Positions 24,783 to 32,286 of a stretch of 64,000 bases of DNA are shown one piece after another. The position numbers and the translations under genes are program-made. This DNA is from Oscillospiraceae bacterium. Lineage in GTDB: Bacteria > Bacillota > Clostridia > Oscillospirales > Ruminococcaceae. The notes beneath the pieces were generated by a model. The model was given only the letters and a program-made list of their open reading frames with translations, was not told the DNA's origin and searched no databases. The DNA lies in contig CP107210.1 in NCBI GenBank assembly GCA_025757985.1, forward strand, positions 682,001-746,000, in the 5' to 3' direction. The stretch's first letter is position 1. Every line of letters begins with the position of its first letter.

Positions 24783-27557
24783 TTACAGCTTCAGAACCTT
24801 AGCGCAGCGCGGGCAGAGACCATCCTCCCCAACGGAGGTGTCATACTTCCAGCAGCGCAGGCACTTGTTGCCGGCGGCGTGGGCGGCGCTGACGCCGAGA
24901 CCCTCAACCAGACCCTTGACACCGCCTTCACCCTCGACCAACTCGACATGGGAGACGATGAACAGGTCGGCCAGCTCATCCATCGGGATGGCGTTCAGGA
25001 AGTCGTAGACCTCCTTGCTGCAGTACAGCGTCAGACCGGCCTCCAGTGCAGAGCCGATAACCTTATCGGCACGGGCCTGCTCCAGAACCTTCTTCACATC
25101 ATCGCGGATCGCCATGATGCGATCCCACTTGGCGGTAAAGGCATCGTCGGCAGCGGGCTTGGCCTCGGGCATCTGCTCAAAGACCACATAGTCCTTCATA
25201 CCGGGCAGCTTCGGCACATAGCTCCAGATCTCCTGACTGGTAAAGCAGAGGATGGGTGCCAGCAGCTTCGTGAAGTCCACCAGAATGCGGTACAGTGCAG
25301 TCTGTGCGCAGCGGCGCGCATGGTCATCCGCGCAGTACAGGCGGTCCTTGATGACATCCATGTAGAAGTTGGACATATCAATGACGCAGAAGTTGTACAG
25401 TGCGTGGTAGGCGCGGCTGAAATCATAGTGGTCATAGGCATCGCGCAGGTTGGCGGTCAGCTTATTGCAGGCCTCCAGCGCCCAGCGGTCGATCTCAAAC
25501 AGCTGGTCATCGGCAACCATATCCTTGGCAGGATCAAAGTCGTTGATGTTGCCCAGCATGAAGCGGGCGGTATTGCGCATCTTGCGGTAGGCCTCGGACA
25601 GCTGGCGGAAGATCTCCTTGCCGGCGCGGACATCAACGGTGTAATCGCTGGAGGCGACCCACAGGCGGATGATGTCGGCACCGTAATCACGGATGATCTC
25701 ACTGGGCTCCACGCCGTTGCCGGCGGATTTGTGCATCTGCTTGCCCTTCTCATCCACGACCCAGCCGTGGCACAGAACCTCCTTGTAGGGGGCAATGCCC
25801 TGAGTGGCAACACAGGTCAGCAGGCTGGACTGGAACCAGCCGCGGAACTGGTCGGCGCCCTCCATATACATATCCACGGGCCAGCGCAGCTCGGGACGCT
25901 CACGGCAGACAGCGCTCCAGGTGGAGCCGGAGTCAAACCAGACATCCATGATGTCGGGGTCCTTCTCCCAGTCGGCGGCGCCGCACTCGCAGACCTCGGT
26001 CTTGGGCATGATGTCATTGGCATCATACTTGTACCAGGCATCGCTGCCCTCCTTGCGGAACAGGTCGGAGACAGCCTTGATGGAGGCATCGGTGATGTGG
26101 TACTTGCCGCACTTCTTGCAGTAGAATACCGGGATGGGCACACCCCAGACGCGCTGGCGGCTGATGCACCAGTCGCTGCGGTCGCGGACCATGCCGGCCA
26201 TGCGGTCATGGCCCCAGGCGGGCTGCCACTTCACATTATCAATGGCCTTGTAGACATCCTCCTTGAAGGCGTCGATGGAGCAGAACCACTGCTCGGTCGC
26301 GCGGAAGATGATGGGATGATGGCAGCGCCAGCAATGCGGGTACTGGTGGGTGATGTGCTGTACACCCATCAAGTGGCCGCTCTCCTTGATATGCTCCAGA
26401 ATGACCTTGTTGGCATCCCAGACCTTGAGGCCTGCGAACTTCTCGCCTGCCTCGGCGGTCAGGCGGCCGGCATCGTCCACAGGGACAACCACAGGCACCT
26501 GCGGATAGTGGTTGACGCAGACCTCAAAGTCCTCGACACCATGGCCGGGTGCGGTATGGACACAGCCGGTGCCGCCCTCCAGCGTGACATGGTCGCCCAG
26601 AATAACCAGACCCTTGCGGTCAAGGAAAGGATGCTGGTACTGCATCAGCTCCAGCTCGCTGCCGAGCACAGTCTCCGGCAGAACCTCATACTCATCGATA
26701 TGGCAGCCCTTCATCGTGGACTCGACCAGACCGGCGGCCATGATGTGGTAAGCATCGCCGATCTTGACGAAGGCGTACTCAAGGTTGGGGTTCAGGCAGG
26801 TAGCCACATTGGCGGGCAGGGTCCATGTGGTCGTGGTCCAGATGACGATCCATGCCTTGTCCAGCGGGATGTTGTGCTTGGCCAGCACGCCGTTTGGGTC
26901 ATCGGTCAGCTTAAAGCGGACATAGATGGAATCGCACTCGTCCTCAGCATACTCGATCTCAGCCTCGGCCAGCGCGGTGCGATCCTCGGGGCACCAGTAG
27001 ACAGCCTTCATACCCTTGTAGATGTAGCCCTTCTTGGCCATCTCGCCGAAGATCTCGACCTGACGGGCCTCAAACTCGGGGCGCAGGGTCAGGTAGGGGT
27101 TCTCAAAGTCGCCCTGCACGCCCAGACGCTTGAACTGAGAGTTCATCACATCAATATGCTCGGTGGCGAACTCCTTGCAGATCTTGCGCAGCTCAAGCTT
27201 GGAGACACCCGCCTTCTTATCGCCGAGAGAACTCAGCGCCTTCAGCTCGATAGGCAGGCCATGGGTATCGTAGCCGGGCACATAGGGTGCCTCAAAGCCG
27301 GTCATATTCTTATAGCGGATGATGATGTCCTTGATGATCTTGTTGAGCGCGGTGCCCATGTGGATGTTGCCGTTGGCATACGGAGGGCCGTCATGCAGGA
27401 TGTACTGCGGCTTGCCCTCGTTGTTCTTGATCATCTGCTCATAGACATGGTTGTTTTCCCAGTCCTCGAGCATCTTGGGCTCTTTCTTCGGCAGGCCGGC
27501 CCGCATTTCAAACGGGGTCTGCATCTTATGGATCGTGTCGTTGTAGTTCTGCGCCAA
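24783..27557 (-). CDS. ileS: Isoleucyl-tRNA synthetase
   Basis: Class I synthetase of 924 residues charging tRNA-Ile. The HIGH-type motif is 'PYANGNIHMG' near residue 58; the KMSKS-type loop reads 'GKQMHKSAGN' near residue 600. The editing domain lies between (~190-400), the anticodon-binding domain follows (~640-850), and a zinc-binding tail 'CLRCWKYD...CPRCAKVL' ends the protein, as in bacterial-type IleS. The start is TTG at 27557, matching the expected N-terminus. It lies downstream of divIVA in the order sepF-ylmH-divIVA-ileS found across Firmicutes. No canonical T-box is visible in the 128 bp upstream. Confidence 0.96.
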   Translation of the reverse strand: MAQNYNDTIHKMQTPFEMRAGLPKKEPKMLEDWENNHVYEQMIKNNEGKPQYILHDGPPYANGNIHMGTALNKIIKDIIIRYKNMTGFEAPYVPGYDTHGLPIELKALSSLGDKKAGVSKLELRKICKEFATEHIDVMNSQFKRLGVQGDFENPYLTLRPEFEARQVEIFGEMAKKGYIYKGMKAVYWCPEDRTALAEAEIEYAEDECDSIYVRFKLTDDPNGVLAKHNIPLDKAWIVIWTTTTWTLPANVATCLNPNLEYAFVKIGDAYHIMAAGLVESTMKGCHIDEYEVLPETVLGSELELMQYQHPFLDRKGLVILGDHVTLEGGTGCVHTAPGHGVEDFEVCVNHYPQVPVVVPVDDAGRLTAEAGEKFAGLKVWDANKVILEHIKESGHLMGVQHITHQYPHCWRCHHPIIFRATEQWFCSIDAFKEDVYKAIDNVKWQPAWGHDRMAGMVRDRSDWCISRQRVWGVPIPVFYCKKCGKYHITDASIKAVSDLFRKEGSDAWYKYDANDIMPKTEVCECGAADWEKDPDIMDVWFDSGSTWSAVCRERPELRWPVDMYMEGADQFRGWFQSSLLTCVATQGIAPYKEVLCHGWVVDEKGKQMHKSAGNGVEPSEIIRDYGADIIRLWVASSDYTVDVRAGKEIFRQLSEAYRKMRNTARFMLGNINDFDPAKDMVADDQLFEIDRWALEACNKLTANLRDAYDHYDFSRAYHALYNFCVIDMSNFYMDVIKDRLYCADDHARRCAQTALYRILVDFTKLLAPILCFTSQEIWSYVPKLPGMKDYVVFEQMPEAKPAADDAFTAKWDRIMAIRDDVKKVLEQARADKVIGSALEAGLTLYCSKEVYDFLNAIPMDELADLFIVSHVELVEGEGGVKGLVEGLGVSAAHAAGNKCLRCWKYDTSVGEDGLCPRCAKVLKL

Positions 27558-27685
27558 GGTTTCCTACTCTCCTCTATTTTTTGGATTGATGGCAATCCCG
27601 CCTGCTGTCAAGCGCTGGTGAAGCGCTGCTTAACGCCCGCCGGGCCGACATTGCGCGGGGCTGCCCTCTATGGATTCTTTCAGCG

Positions 27686-28642
27686 TCAGCTGTCAAAGTC
27701 AACGCCTTCAAAGTTATCGAACGCCGGGGAGTTCAACTCCTCCTGCGGTTCGGCACTTACTTTTTTGCGGGTGGTGCGTTTGGCCGCAGTGCCCGTCTTG
27801 CGGGTACGGCGCACCGGCTTGGCCTCCGGCTCATCATACAGGCCGGAGACATCCTGAAAGCGCGTCTCATCTATGGCCGGGGCTTCCATTTCGGGCACCG
27901 GGGCCGGTTCCTCCGGCTCCTCGGGGTGGGGCGCGATGGCAAACTCCACCGTATCCACCTTTTCCGCCGCAGGGCGCAGCGGCTCGGCTGCAGGCTGCGA
28001 GGCAGGCTCCTCATAGTATGCCGTCTCCTGCACCGGGGCCGGGGCAGACTCGGCCGCAGGCTGGGGGGCGGGCGGTGTATAAGCAGGCTCCGCCGCCATG
28101 ACAGGCTGCTCAACCGGGGCTGCCGTCTGGGTCGGTGCCTGCACAGGCTCGGCCGCAGGCTGAACCGGGCGGGCCGGCGCATCCTCGGGCTGCGGGGTGT
28201 ATTCAGGCAGCTTATTGATAAGGTTGATATGCTTGCGGTACATCTCGATCAGCGAGCGCTTGAAGCTGTCAGCCTCGCTTTTCAGCGTGACGATCTCCTG
28301 CTTGGCCAGCTCGACATCATCGCGGGAGCGCTGCTCGCGGTCCTCAGCCTTGATATTGGCGGTGCGTATGATCTCGGCCGCCTTCTGCTTGGCCTCACGG
28401 ATGACATTTTCACCCAGACGCTGGGCATTGATCATCGTGGTGCGCAGCGTATCCTCCTCGGCACGGTACTGGTCGATGCGCTGGGCCAGCACAACCAGCT
28501 TTTTCTGGAGATCATCGTTCTGGGCGGCCAGCTCATCCATGCTCTGGGCCACCTGCTTGAGATAATCGTCCACATCGTCGCGGCGATAGCCCTGAAACGC
28601 TTTTTCAAACGTTACGCGGCGGACATCCTCAGATGAGATCAT
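27686..28642 (-). CDS. divIVA: DivIVA-family cell division/polarity protein
   Basis: Protein of 318 residues. The N-terminal lipid-binding region 'DVRRVTFEKAFQGYRRDDVDDYL' residues and the following coiled coil (~30-160) are typical of DivIVA, which binds curved membrane at poles and septa and places division or wall-synthesis proteins. Residues ~165-280 are Pro/Ala/Glu-rich, and the last ~40 carry a basic stretch ('KPVRRTRKTGTAAKRTTRKK') followed by an acidic end. The long tail is far beyond the ~165 residues of Bacillus DivIVA and resembles long clostridial or actinobacterial forms. ATG 28642 with AGGAGG. Lies between ylmH and ileS. Confidence 0.9.
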   Translation of the reverse strand: MISSEDVRRVTFEKAFQGYRRDDVDDYLKQVAQSMDELAAQNDDLQKKLVVLAQRIDQYRAEEDTLRTTMINAQRLGENVIREAKQKAAEIIRTANIKAEDREQRSRDDVELAKQEIVTLKSEADSFKRSLIEMYRKHINLINKLPEYTPQPEDAPARPVQPAAEPVQAPTQTAAPVEQPVMAAEPAYTPPAPQPAAESAPAPVQETAYYEEPASQPAAEPLRPAAEKVDTVEFAIAPHPEEPEEPAPVPEMEAPAIDETRFQDVSGLYDEPEAKPVRRTRKTGTAAKRTTRKKVSAEPQEELNSPAFDNFEGVDFDS

Positions 28643-28716
28643 GACTTTCCTCCTGTATGCGGGGCTTTACGCCCCGTTATTCCCGGCCCGCGGCGTTCCG
28701 TGGGCAGATCATGCGC

Positions 28717-29526
28717 TCAGTATTGATAAAAGGATATAAACAGGCGGTCCTTGCGGCTTTTGCCGCCGATCGCCGCCAGCCTGAAACGGCCCACACCCCG
28801 CACCGTAAAGATATCCTCGGCATAGGCGGTCTCGTGGGCGGCCTTCAGCGGCAGATGGTTGATCTCCACACGGCCCGCAGCAATATATTCTGCCGCGCGG
28901 GTGCGGGAGGTATGCAGCATCACGGCCAGCACCGCATCGGCCCGCAGGGACGGCACAGTGGCCTGCTGCAGGGCACGCTCGCGGCTTTCCAAAAGATGGG
29001 CGGGCAGCGCATCGGCACATTCGGTGTGTACGGTGCAATGTCCCGCGCTCGTCAGCTCGGTGCGGATAAACTCCTGCTTATCTGCCAGAACAACAGCGTA
29101 AAAGGTATCAGGCTTTTCCGTGTCTGCCAAAAGGTCTCCCACACAGGCGCGCTCCAGCCCCAGACCAAGGATTGAGCCGAGATAATCGCGGTGTGTCGGC
29201 AGCTTATCGCCGCAGGCGGCAAACTGCAGATACGCGAGCGGCTCCTCCTGCCAGGCCTCGGGCGGCTCTATGCAGAGGACCTTTCGCTCCGCGCCGTCAA
29301 ACCCGCCCCAAAAGCGGATGCAGCTGCACCCAGCCCTGTTGCAGGCGGCCTGCGCCAGACTCTGCTCCCGGTCGGAGAGAAAGCCCGTATAGCGCGGGAT
29401 ACCACGGCTTTCGCAGATACGGCACAGTTCCTCAACGCGGCGCATCAGGCGGCGTTCATCATCGTTCTGGGGCGGCACAAAGCCGCGGACTGCCGGGGCT
29501 GTGTCGGCTGTATCAGAAGAATACAC
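28717..29526 (-). CDS. ylmH: YlmH-type S4 RNA-binding protein
   Basis: Protein of 269 residues of the YlmH family, found in the division cluster of Gram-positives. The N-terminal ~180 residues form the YlmH-specific part ('YTGFLSDREQSLAQAA', 'LGSILGLGLERACVGDLL'), and residues ~190-250 are an S4 RNA-binding domain ('ADAVLAVMLHTSRTRAAEYI', 'GRVEINHLPLK'). In Bacillus YlmH has been connected to stalled-ribosome rescue on the 50S subunit. The GTG at 29526 has GGAG seven bases upstream and overlaps sepF by 14 bp. Confidence 0.87.
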   Translation of the reverse strand: MYSSDTADTAPAVRGFVPPQNDDERRLMRRVEELCRICESRGIPRYTGFLSDREQSLAQAACNRAGCSCIRFWGGFDGAERKVLCIEPPEAWQEEPLAYLQFAACGDKLPTHRDYLGSILGLGLERACVGDLLADTEKPDTFYAVVLADKQEFIRTELTSAGHCTVHTECADALPAHLLESRERALQQATVPSLRADAVLAVMLHTSRTRAAEYIAAGRVEINHLPLKAAHETAYAEDIFTVRGVGRFRLAAIGGKSRKDRLFISFYQY

Positions 29527-29965
29527 CGTTATTCTCCAACTCGCCGATCAGGTCACCCATAATATCGACATTGTACGGCGTGATGATGAAGGTGCTGGTC
29601 GCCACACGCTTGATCTGGCCGTTGTTGGCGTAGGCCACGCCGGACAAAAAGTCGATCAGGCGGCGGGAGATTTCCTTGCCGGTGGACTCGAGGTTCAGCA
29701 CCACCGTATGCTTGGCGTTGAGCTGATCTGCAATGGCGGAGGCATCCTCAAAGCGTTCCGGCTTGACCAGAACGACCTGCAGCTGGGTCGTTGCATTGAT
29801 ATTCACGACCTTATTGCTGTGCTGCTTGACCTCCTGCTGGGTGTAGCCCTGCGCCGCAGCGCCGCCCTGCCCGCCGGGGAAGATTTCGTCTTCGGTATCG
29901 TCCACATAGGATTCTGCTTCGGAATCGATACCGAGTTTACTTTTCAAACTGTCAAACATGGACAT
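29513..29965 (-). CDS. sepF: Cell division protein SepF
   Basis: Protein of 150 residues. The N-terminal amphipathic helix 'MSMFDSLKSKLGI' binds membrane; an acidic/Gly linker follows; residues ~65-145 are the SepF (DUF552) domain with 'VVLVKPERFEDASAIADQL', 'HTVVLNLE' and 'GVAYANNGQIKRV'. SepF tethers FtsZ filaments to the membrane and shapes the septum. Start ATG at 29965 (AGGAG 10 bases upstream). It has a strong promoter of its own and starts the sepF-ylmH-divIVA-ileS transcript. ylmE and ylmG, often found beside it, are absent. Confidence 0.93.
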   Translation of the reverse strand: MSMFDSLKSKLGIDSEAESYVDDTEDEIFPGGQGGAAAQGYTQQEVKQHSNKVVNINATTQLQVVLVKPERFEDASAIADQLNAKHTVVLNLESTGKEISRRLIDFLSGVAYANNGQIKRVATSTFIITPYNVDIMGDLIGELENNGVFF

Positions 29966-29987
29966 GGTCGTAAAACTCCTTTAAAAA

Positions 29988-30009
29988 CTATGCACTGTCT
30001 ATGCACTGT
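29988..30009 (+). repeat. Tandem 11-bp repeat in the sepF leader
   Basis: Exact head-to-tail copies of ctatgcactgt at 29988-29998 and 29999-30009, between the sepF promoter and start. Function unknown; it could bind a regulator or be a slippage product. Confidence 0.7.
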
Positions 30010-30047
30010 TCACGGTCAGTACACTGCTACAGCGATATACATTAAAT

Positions 30048-30076
30048 ATTATCTTCTTTTTTGGTACTCTTGTCAA
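30048..30076 (-). promoter_or_regulatory. Promoter of sepF-ylmH-divIVA-ileS
   Basis: Minus-strand -35 TTGACA (30071-30076) and -10 GATAAT (30048-30053), 17-bp spacer; near-consensus sigma-A promoter with a leader of about 75 nt. Confidence 0.82.
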
Positions 30077-30096
30077 TACAAAAGCCCGTATTTTCG

Positions 30097-31326
30097 TTAT
30101 AATAGTTTGCCATCCTGCAGGTTTGTGCCCTGCACGATGATCTCGTCATACAGCCGCACCTCGTTATCGGTGCCGATCTTGCCGTTATCGGGGATCAGGA
30201 TATAGCTGTCGTTCTCATACAGGGTCGCGATCCGCAGAAAGCGCTGCAGGTTGCCGTACTTGACATAGACGCCGCGCTGGCCGTCCACGATGTGGAGCGC
30301 CTGCTTGTCGATGCGGATGCCCTCGTAGGTCTTGAGGTCGATCTGCACGGTTTCCAGACCGAAGCCCAGAATATCGGCGTTGATGGTCTGGCATTGCAGC
30401 ACGATTTTGGCAATGCCGCCGTCCTTGTCAGTCTGCACCTCCTCAACTGTGGCAGAAAGCGGGGTGTTCTGCTTGCCGGGCACGCTGATCTTCACTGTAC
30501 CGACATTTTCAAAGCGGGCGGCAGTATCGAGGTCGCAGACGGCGTAGAATTTCCAGCTGAAGCCTGTTGTGATCTGCCCGGCGCGGTCGGCGTCAGCAGC
30601 CGGGAAGCCCTCCTGTAGCATGGTCTGCAGTGCGGCGGGGTCAGCGTCATCCAGCGCCTGCCGGTCGGCCCGGATCGATGGCGAGGCCGCCGTACTGCTG
30701 AAATAGCCGTTCGTTGCCGCCGTGATCGTCTGCAGGGTGTCAAGCTGGCTTTTCAGGCCGTCATACTCCTCCTGCAGGGCCGCGATGGTCTGGGAAAAGC
30801 CCGCCGTCTGCCCGGTGCTGATCTGCAGCCGGTTCTGGGCCAGCAGAAAGTTATCCTCTGCCTCGGAGATACCGCCGTACTGGGCTGTGTCCAGCTTATC
30901 CAGCAGGTTGTACAGGGACTGCCTTGTCTGGTTGGTCAGCACGGAAAGCTCGCTGCCGGTCGAATTCTGGGACTTGGTCAGCAGCGTGATGGTGCGCGCC
31001 AACCGGTCAAGCCGTTCGCGCTGAACGCCCTGCTCATCGCTGGTATAGCACTCTGCAACCACGGTGCCGTTCGTCACGCGCTCACCGTCCTGCACCAGAT
31101 ACCCCAGATTGCCGCTGCCAGCCACATCCACTGAGTCAAACGCGACAACGCCGCTCAGGCGCACGCTCTCGGCCATCGTGTACCGGATGGCCGTCTCGGT
31201 CTTGTAGGACTGGCGGAAGATGACAAAGCACTGCACAATGATATAAACCGAGACAAGCGCCAGCGCCAGCAGGCCGACAGCCTGAAAAAATTTCTTGGCC
31301 GCCGGGCGGTCCTGCCGTTCTCTCAC
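30097..31326 (-). CDS. HlyD-like membrane-anchored protein
   Basis: Protein of 409 residues with a short basic N-terminus, one membrane segment (residues ~14-36) and a large extracytoplasmic part. Residues ~60-90 ('VAFDSVDVAGSGNLGYLVQDGERVTNGTVVAE') resemble the lipoyl/barrel-sandwich fold of HlyD-type adaptors; a coiled coil follows at ~100-200 and a beta-rich part to the end. No transporter partner is encoded nearby. Its place between miaA and sepF recalls Clostridia in which an HlyD-like gene heads the sepF region, so a role at the division site or envelope is possible. GTG start at 31326 with AGGAG eight bases upstream. Function unknown. Confidence 0.7.
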   Translation of the reverse strand: MRERQDRPAAKKFFQAVGLLALALVSVYIIVQCFVIFRQSYKTETAIRYTMAESVRLSGVVAFDSVDVAGSGNLGYLVQDGERVTNGTVVAECYTSDEQGVQRERLDRLARTITLLTKSQNSTGSELSVLTNQTRQSLYNLLDKLDTAQYGGISEAEDNFLLAQNRLQISTGQTAGFSQTIAALQEEYDGLKSQLDTLQTITAATNGYFSSTAASPSIRADRQALDDADPAALQTMLQEGFPAADADRAGQITTGFSWKFYAVCDLDTAARFENVGTVKISVPGKQNTPLSATVEEVQTDKDGGIAKIVLQCQTINADILGFGLETVQIDLKTYEGIRIDKQALHIVDGQRGVYVKYGNLQRFLRIATLYENDSYILIPDNGKIGTDNEVRLYDEIIVQGTNLQDGKLL

Positions 31327-31344
31327 TGTACACGCTCCTTTCGG

Positions 31345-32286
31345 CTACTGTTGCAAAAATTCACGCACCAGCGCGCAGGCGCGTGCGGTGACATCCTCTT
31401 CGTCGAGATACAGCCAGACAGCCTCATTCTGGCGGCGGAACCAGGTCAGCTGCCGTTTGGCATAATTGCGGGTGGCCTGCTTGAGCTTTTCGGTGCAGTC
31501 CGCAAGGCTCTGCTCCCCCGCAAAATACGGAAAAAACTCCTTGTAGCCGATGGCCTGTGCCGCTGTGCGGTAGGCCTCGCGGCGTTCATACACCCGGCGG
31601 GCCTCGTCCAGCACACCGCTTTCGATCATCGCATCGACCCGCCGGCCGATGCGGTCATACAGCACAGCGCGGTCGCGGCAGGTCAGACAGAGACAGAGCG
31701 AGCGGTACGGCGGCCGGGCTGCGCGGGCATTCACCCGCTCGGCGCTCATCCTGCGGCCGGTGGACTCATACAGCTCAAGCGCCCGGATGACCCGGGGCAA
31801 GTTGTTCGGGTGGACAAGCGCTGCGTAGTCGGGGTCGATTTGCTGCAGCCTTGCATACAGCGCCGCACCGTCTCCCGCATCGGCCTGTGCCTGCAGCCGG
31901 GCACGGATAGCGGGGTCGGTCTTTTCAGGGGCAAAGCTCATACCGTTCAGCAGGCTGGTAATGTACAGCCCTGTGCCGCCCACCACAAAGGGCAGCCTTC
32001 CGCGGCCCGATATCTCACGGATCAGCGGGTCCGCCGCAGCGGTGAAATCCGCCACACTGTAGGCTGTTTCAGGCGGCAGGAAGTCCAGCAGATGATGCGG
32101 TATCCCCTGCTGCTCCTCCGGGCTCGGCTTTGCCGTGCCTATGTCCAGCCCTTTGTAGAGCTGCATCGAATCGGCGTTGATGATCTCGCCGTCAAAGGTC
32201 TTTGCCAGCGCCACGCTCAGCGCGGTCTTGCCGCTGGCTGTCGGCCCGCCAACGGCGATAACGCGGGGTTCAGACAAGTCGGCCAA
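31345..32286 (-). CDS. miaA: tRNA dimethylallyltransferase MiaA
   Basis: Enzyme of 313 residues adding a dimethylallyl group to A37 of tRNAs that read UNN codons. The P-loop 'GGPTASGKTALSVALA' is near residue 12, 'NADSMQLYKGLDIGTAKP' follows at ~37 and 'VVGGTGLYITSLLNG' at ~100; 'KQATRNYAKRQLTWFRRQ' lies near the end. Its product is the substrate of MiaB, encoded in the same cluster. The start is TTG at 32286 (another TTG at 32277); it overlaps mutL by 17 bp, so translation is coupled to mutL. Confidence 0.94.
   Translation of the reverse strand: MADLSEPRVIAVGGPTASGKTALSVALAKTFDGEIINADSMQLYKGLDIGTAKPSPEEQQGIPHHLLDFLPPETAYSVADFTAAADPLIREISGRGRLPFVVGGTGLYITSLLNGMSFAPEKTDPAIRARLQAQADAGDGAALYARLQQIDPDYAALVHPNNLPRVIRALELYESTGRRMSAERVNARAARPPYRSLCLCLTCRDRAVLYDRIGRRVDAMIESGVLDEARRVYERREAYRTAAQAIGYKEFFPYFAGEQSLADCTEKLKQATRNYAKRQLTWFRRQNEAVWLYLDEEDVTARACALVREFLQQ

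Noticed and set aside
27558..27685. Possible T-box leader upstream of ileS
   Set aside because: No AGGGTGG-type antiterminator motif or Ile specifier loop is seen in the 128 bp, and a GC-rich stretch of this kind is not diagnostic.
24084..27857. 1257-codon open frame on the plus strand
   Set aside because: Antisense to lspA and ileS; Leu/His/Gly-rich translation without any family features. The ileS reading is certain.
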